Program-made: the position numbers and the translations under genes | DNA from: Diploscapter coronatus | Taxonomy: Eukaryota > Nematoda > Chromadorea > Rhabditida > Rhabditidae | Direction: 5' to 3' | Length of the DNA: 64,000 nucleotides | Assembly: GCA_964036155.1 (NCBI GenBank) | Contig: OZ038422.1 | Location: 66,115,201-66,179,200 of the forward strand | In this document: piece after piece, positions 58,389 through 64,000 of the stretch | How the letters are laid out: each line of letters starts with the position of its first letter | How positions within the stretch are numbered: the first letter of the stretch is position 1 | Notes under the pieces: model-generated | The model's database searches: none | What the model saw: the letters and a program-made list of their open reading frames with translations, nothing else | What the model was told of the DNA's origin: nothing

Positions 58389-59059
58389 TAAATCATATTT
58401 AATTAGTTGTTCCGTATAATCTCAGGATGTAGAATAGGGTCACTGTCAGCCGAAAACATAATGATAGTTGCTCCGAGCTGTAGGGCGAAAAATGAACACC
58501 ACTTTGCAACCATCCGAAGCATATTCCCGAATATGAGTAAACTCATCACCACCGATGTACGTTTATTCCATCAATCTCTTTCTAAATTATAATGGAATAT
58601 ATTGATTCCTTTCGTCATTTTCTATCCGATTCCTGATTTACGTGTCATGCATTTATGAATAATTTGAATGCAAGAAAGATAATGTGTTTCAAATCATTAA
58701 AAAGTTTCTTCTTTTATGATATGCAACCAATGGCCAAAATGTCAACATATTGATTACCATTCGTACAATATTCTTATCATTTTCTTATTCATAATCTATG
58801 GATTAAATAACAGAACCATTGATAATTAATTCTCAACATTTAGAGTGAGTATCAGATACCAGAAAATCGAACTACATTGAAATTTGCATATTACCATGAC
58901 AGACAAGCGTTTTGCCACTATGAAGACCCGAGTTGGTATGGATAAAATATGAAGATAAGCCTAATAAATACGCCAATTTAGGAGGCTAATCAATGCTAAA
59001 TCACAACATGTTAACTTGTATACTGAATTCGTGCAAAATATTCTACTTTGAGAAACGTC
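58389..59059. other. AT-rich intergenic sequence
   Basis: No gene or repeat is supported. Confidence 0.5.
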
Positions 59060-59622
59060 GGGTATTTCAAGTTTATCTGCCTATTTTATTTTTTGAATGA
59101 CTTTCTTATTTTTGATCCAAGTTGAGTACGGTTTTTTTCCCATGGTACTCTCCTTATCTTATGATTTTGTCTGATACAACTCTTGGATCGAAACCAATTA
59201 CCTATACCCATAAAACCACCTGTCTTTTGAAGGCAAATTTTTGACAATGAATCGAGCTCTGGGCGTAAGACTGGACCATTTAACTGCGTTTTACTACTCA
59301 GCTTACCATATTTTGGAAAAATTTCAGGTAAAGGTGTTTGGTATCTTGCCAAACTAATCCTGGCATGTGTTGACTAACATATGAAGTAAACCGCACCAAA
59401 AATGATCCAGCTCTACGTCCACAGAGCTCGATTTATTGTCAAAATTAGCCTTCAAAAGACAAGTGATTTTATGGGTATAGGTAATTGGTTTCGACCCAAG
59501 AGTTGTATCAGACAAAATCATAAGATAAGGAGAGTACCATGGAAAAAAACCGTACTCAACTTGGATCAAAAATAAGAAAGTCATTCAAAAAATAAAATAG
59601 GCAGATAAACTTGAAATACCGG
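59060..59622. mobile_element. palindromic element of the F1 type (0.56 kb)
   Basis: GGGTATTTCAAGTTTATCTG at the left pairs with CAGATAAACTTGAAATACCG at the right. The arms match through the centre (GAATCGAGCTC with GAGCTCGATT), so nearly the whole element is one hairpin. It is a diverged, compact member of the family also at 38352-39732. Confidence 0.82.
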
Positions 59623-59635
59623 ATACATCTAGACT

Positions 59636-59740
59636 TGAGGAGGGCGATCGTTAGAAAATTCTTGCGACCTACCCACTATAATATTCTCTATACAATTTTG
59701 TGTCTCTGAACTAAAATTTTCGCTCCGCGTGTTCAGTCAT
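59636..59740 (+). repeat. M2 fragment next to the duplication boundary
   Basis: GGCGATCGTTAGAAAATTCTTGCGACCTACCC resembles the left half of M2 (5525-5575). It ends about 9 bp before the 59749 boundary. Copy 1 lacks it. Confidence 0.55.
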
Positions 59741-59748
59741 AACTAGGG

Positions 59749-62700
59749 ACCGTCAAGTCACGCCCCTTTGCCTGGTTCAATATTGTCCATAGCTGATAAC
59801 CCTTTCGATTATCGCCTATTTTTTGTTTTATTTTTGTTTTTAATAGTTTATCGATACCTACTATACAATTCGATACCGCTCTTTCACGTGCTGATATCGA
59901 TTTATTGATCGGGGTGCGAAAAAAGTCCGCAAATGCGCGTCAAATGCACATCAAATTACGACAATGCTAATATTTCGAGTTATAAAAAAGGCACATAATT
60001 TTTTTTTGATGAATCGGTACACCTAGATGACATGTACAACATATGTAGAAATTAGAAAAATCCTAGGACACGCGACTGAAATCCTGATAATCTGCGAAAT
60101 ATAAAAAAAAAAAAAAGCCAATGCTGGAATGAAAGGGGAGCGAGAGGCACAATGCAAACTCTGCGTCTCAAGCCCATTTCACAAATTTGAGCGATTTTTC
60201 AGTCTTCGCGTTTCAATTTTTAAATCTTTTTTTTTTTTAATTTACAAATAATTTCTTGAATTTTCTTCTCTTCGGAAATGGATGCAGAACCCAATGGCTT
60301 ATCCGTTCATGGGTAAATCAGCACGGTGGGATCAGTTTGGCAAAATGGTTGGCAGTCCCCATCTAAACATAATATAAAAATAAAAGAAATTGCGTAAAAT
60401 ATGATAAATTAGCAGCAGCTTGGTAGAATAGACACTTATAACATTGTAACTGACGAAATGATATGAAAAAGGATCTTTTTTTTTTCTTTTTCTAGCATTT
60501 TGCTATTGCGCAATTGCTGCATCACTAATCTATTGTCCTTTCAAATTGTCAAATTCAATCAGCTTGAAGGGTTTAAGCATCTTGAGAGGTGGTAACTGCG
60601 GTAACAAAAAATAAATGACTTTTGTAATATTCGGCACCGCGCAATTTCTTAGGGTGCAAATTTACGGAATTACTATATTTCTAAATTTCCAAAATAAGAC
60701 AGTTTGAAGTGTTCGTATTTGTTATCCTCCAACAAATTACTCTTTTAGTTAGATTTCGGTAATTTGTATTTAGTAATTTCAAAACTGTTGCATTAGAAGA
60801 GGAAACTCAGTATAATCTTCAATTAAAATCCGAGCTACAAATTTTCTCCAGCTTATATTTATATTGAAATTAAAATTCATTATTATTTTCCCTCTTAAGT
60901 TTTTAACGTGAAAATGATCGTTAAACGAAATAATCTGAATTTTGAAGACATGTCATTTTATGCATATTTTTTCTCAGCATTATAGCTTATTTTTAGATGA
61001 AAAAGTTAAACATAACATATATTTTAATATTTATTCTATTGACTATGTTATACTATAGAGATAAGAAGAGTTTCGTTATAAAGAAAAGTTACTTCAATTC
61101 TCAATCAACCAGTCGACATTCACAACAGTTAGATCCGTTCTACAGGGAATGGAAGAAGTGCATATTAGAAAATATCGCTCCATTTAAAAATAACTACAAT
61201 GAAGTAAGTAAGAAATTAAATTTACAATTTAAACTAAACTCGTATACATGCATTTAATGACAATGTGTCAATTTCTATATTCTCGTGAATTATATGAACT
61301 GCATGATTTTAGTTATGGAGACGCCAAATAACGACTGTTGTTGAAAAATGTTTTTCTCCATGGAAAAAAATATTCAACATTAGTAGTTTTAAAAATCACG
61401 GAGGAGAAACGAAATTTCATATCTTTCCTGTCAATGTAAGTTATATAATTTCTCACATCTCGTTACATGCACCTACATATTTATGCATGGTATATCTTCT
61501 GTAATAATCGATGCTCATATACTTATTCTTTAGAGTGATTCATCAGTGCTATTATCATTTGGTATTGGAAATGATACTGATTCTGAAGTTCAGCTCAAAA
61601 ACGTAACCCTAGTCATGAATAGATATTTTTGCTCAATAAGTATCATTCTATTTTTTGATTACATTCTTTAGGCCTCAAAAACACCAATAGAATTTTATGG
61701 CGCTGATCCCATATATGAAGATAATGCCAAACTATTCAGAAATATTGGCACATTTTTCAACTTTGCCTTAAGTGGAAAGTCAGGAACAATTGATGCAAAT
61801 GTTTTGATTAACGGTATAAAATAATATTATCACAACAATGAAAATAATGATATTTTTGATTGGTTAAATTAAATGACGATATTCAAAAATTACTCCTTTG
61901 TTTGGCTTCAATGTTGTGCAGTTTATACCTTCATTTCAAAATGATTTACAAACTTATGAAAAAAATATCAATTTTTCTGTGTATCAAAAATTATCATGAA
62001 AGCTTATGCAAATATACATTTAACTAAATTATATAAAGCGAGCTAACGTCAAAGGATAAACGCATCCTTTCGTCTTTCAAAACCTCTTATTCTTAAAATT
62101 TATATGTAATGTCAGTATCGTGCTATTCGCTAGCGATGAGCCCTCTCCTCCTTTCGCAAATGCGTGAAAGGGATAGAAATAGTGGGGAAAATAGAGAGGC
62201 GAAAAGAAACGATCTCTCGATTTTCTCTGATACGGCAATTACGAAAAGATACCACGTTTCTTTTTTTTTTTTTTTTTAATATTTCACCGGTTTACTTCAT
62301 TATTTTGCATTTTCGTACGGTAACTACTAAAACTAGCGCACTTTTTTTTTTTTCAAACTTTCGCATTTTAACGTTCGGGGGCCAATTATAGCCTAATTTT
62401 AGGGATTTTCAGAATCAGAATCGAACTTCGCACGAACCTGATAGATTATATGACTGCATACAATTATCATAATCTGTTCAAGATTTCGTTTTTTGAAAGT
62501 CGGTTACTGTAGCGGGCTACGGTAGTTTTAAGTTTTGACAGACCTGAGTTCGGGAAAAAACACATTTGTGATTTTCATGAGGAAATCTGATGATACCGAC
62601 CAGGGTTGTTGCGAAAATTCCGATACCGCTATCGGTCAAAAATGGCCGGAATTCCGGTATTAAAAGTAGAAAAATAGTCCATTTTTGAGCATGAAAATCA

Positions 62701-63150
62701 CTCGAAAATAGCATTCTGCCTTCAATTTTGCAATGAAATCTAGCGTACCATTTAGTACTTCTTTAAAATATTCTTAACTCTAAAAATAGAAAAAAAAAAT
62801 CTACTAACATTTCAATAAGGGAATATATTAGAGATTGTCAATGCAACTAGCAATTATGCCTTTCGCTATTGTATATAAAGAAAGTTCCAAGACAAAATTA
62901 GTTATTTATAGGAGAAATTTTATCCAATAAGCTGATTTTCCTATGAAAAAATTACTAGAGAAATGAATTTTATTCACCTTCGCTTGCGACGGGCTAAATA
63001 ATGAAGAAGGCATTCAAATAAAAATGATCACTCCCCATTGAGAATATAAGACTTTTTATTTTGCTAGAATTATAGTAGAGCATTAGCTAAGAATTTTTGG
63101 GCGTAACCCTTCGATTTAGTTAAATTAATAAAAAAATTCGGTTCCGATTC
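59749..63150 (+). repeat. 3.4 kb segmental duplication, copy 2 (likely source)
   Basis: It matches 41007-44408 at a constant offset. It is followed by the remaining exons of the FkbM gene, so this is the intact locus. Confidence 0.9.
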
Positions 63151-64000
63151 AGAAAAACCGAAACTTCGGCGATTTGGCTGATTTTCACATATATTGTTCA
63201 GTTTTTCGTGCTGATCATCATGGTGCTATTCGTTTTTTTTTTGTAAAGATTATCATATGCAGGATTACGGTAGTTTGAAGTTTTGACAGACCTGACCTCG
63301 GGAAAAAAATCATAACTTTCTTATTTCTGGACCAAATCGAATGGGGGTTTTCAGCATTAGATAGCTCATGAAAAACTCTACAAATAATGTAACTACGACC
63401 ATCTGCTAGGGCCAACAGTTTCCCGCAAAAAATTCAAATTTAAAAAGAATGCTAATTTTCATGTGGATCCGAGTCCAGGGATGAAAAATTGGAAAATTTT
63501 TGCGGGTCTGGGTCCGAAAAATTGGGCCCGTCAGCAATCCTAAAAAATAATATTTGTTTGAAATTTCAATATTTTAGGGTCATATATTCATAAGAATGTA
63601 ACAGTAATAAGCCTAATCTATTTCATGCAAGACATTCTTAAAATAAAAGTAAGTTTTTAAAATTTCGATATATGGTAGATAAGATTTTATCTCGTATTGT
63701 GTTATGAATAATTATTTATCTATCTTCGGTTAAAGAATACCATCACAACTAAATAAAATTGAAAAAGAATAATTCGAAATATTCATCAAGTATTTAGTTT
63801 TATGACAATATTTGGGCAGATGCAGAGACAGGAGAATTCGGCTTTTTGCAATATTTTTATAGCGAAGGCGAGCTCGATCAAAATGGAATTACCGTTTGTC
63901 AACTAAATATGGAATTAAGTGATCATCGATATATTAAAAAATAAACAAACTGACAATTTAAATTGAGCGTCGTAATTAGTTCTTACTAACTTTTTTTTTG
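60997..64000 (+). CDS. FkbM-type methyltransferase, probably continues past window end
   Basis: Exons 60997-61203, 61313-61435, 61534-61602, 61672-61813, 63578-63648 and from 63798 join in frame. Exons 1-4 are as in the copy at 42255: N-terminal anchor, SVLLSFGIGNDTDSE, FYGADPIYEDN. Exon 5 gives SYIHKNVTVISLIYFMQDILKIK. Exon 6 gives NIWADAETGEFGFLQYFYSEGELDQNGITVCQLNMEL; its D-E-GE block corresponds to the conserved DIEGAE of this family, with T in place of G/A. Reading through reaches a stop at 63944 (252 residues), but relatives continue for 40-60 residues after the CQ..NME block (compare ..CQILIEIH.. in the gene at 44763), so a last exon beyond 64000 is likely, possibly from a donor near 63918. 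Intron 4 (1764 bp) is long because it holds repeats. Confidence 0.78.
63151..63540 (+). repeat. element E fragment and GGGTCCG-rich block inside intron 4
   Basis: About 63165-63435 matches the left half of element E (CACATATATTGTTCAGTTTTT, ATTACGGTAGTTTGAAG, GTAACTACGACCATCTGCTA). About 63465-63535 is the third GGGTCCG-rich block. Copy 1 of the duplication lacks both. Confidence 0.65.

Overview
The window looks like an AT-rich nematode chromosome segment, most likely from Caenorhabditis or a close relative. The reasons are very short introns (40-50 bp with GT..TTTYAG borders), AATAAA signals close to stop codons, and gene families typical of Caenorhabditis (DUF268, DUF288/STELLO, FkbM and METTL24-like secretory-pathway methyltransferases). 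There is no sign of bacterial genes, operons, rRNA or CRISPR. The species cannot be named from the sequence alone.

Positions 1-32000 hold no convincing host gene. This part is a dense nest of mobile DNA: a decayed mariner transposon (8401-9653), internally deleted mariner derivatives (15734-16275 and 29761-30302), several long palindromic (foldback) elements (1013-1798, 2089-3906, 12606-13985, 22104-22891), small hairpin MITEs, and a 14.6 kb structure (15734-30302). The outer 3.2 kb arms of that structure are near-perfect inverted copies of each other and end exactly at mariner terminal repeats.

Positions 32267-50135 hold three genes whose full exon structures can be read by eye and whose coding lengths are multiples of three: a 20-exon DUF288/STELLO-type glycosyltransferase (+), a 9-exon METTL24-like methyltransferase (-) and a 7-exon DUF268 protein (+). 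A fourth gene, an FkbM-type methyltransferase, is present twice. The copy at 60997 continues into further exons and probably past the window end. The copy at 42255 stops after exon 4, because it lies in a 3.4 kb block (41007-44408) that appears identical to 59749-63150. All four proteins have an N-terminal membrane anchor or signal-like segment, so they probably act in the ER/Golgi. A shared role in glycan modification is only an inference.

Positions 50587-59622 are repeats again: a second copy of a 1.1 kb TTAA-bounded element, further copies of an 880 bp AT-rich module, a 2.75 kb foldback element whose two arms each carry a tRNA-like sequence, and two more palindromes (57475-58388 and 59060-59622).
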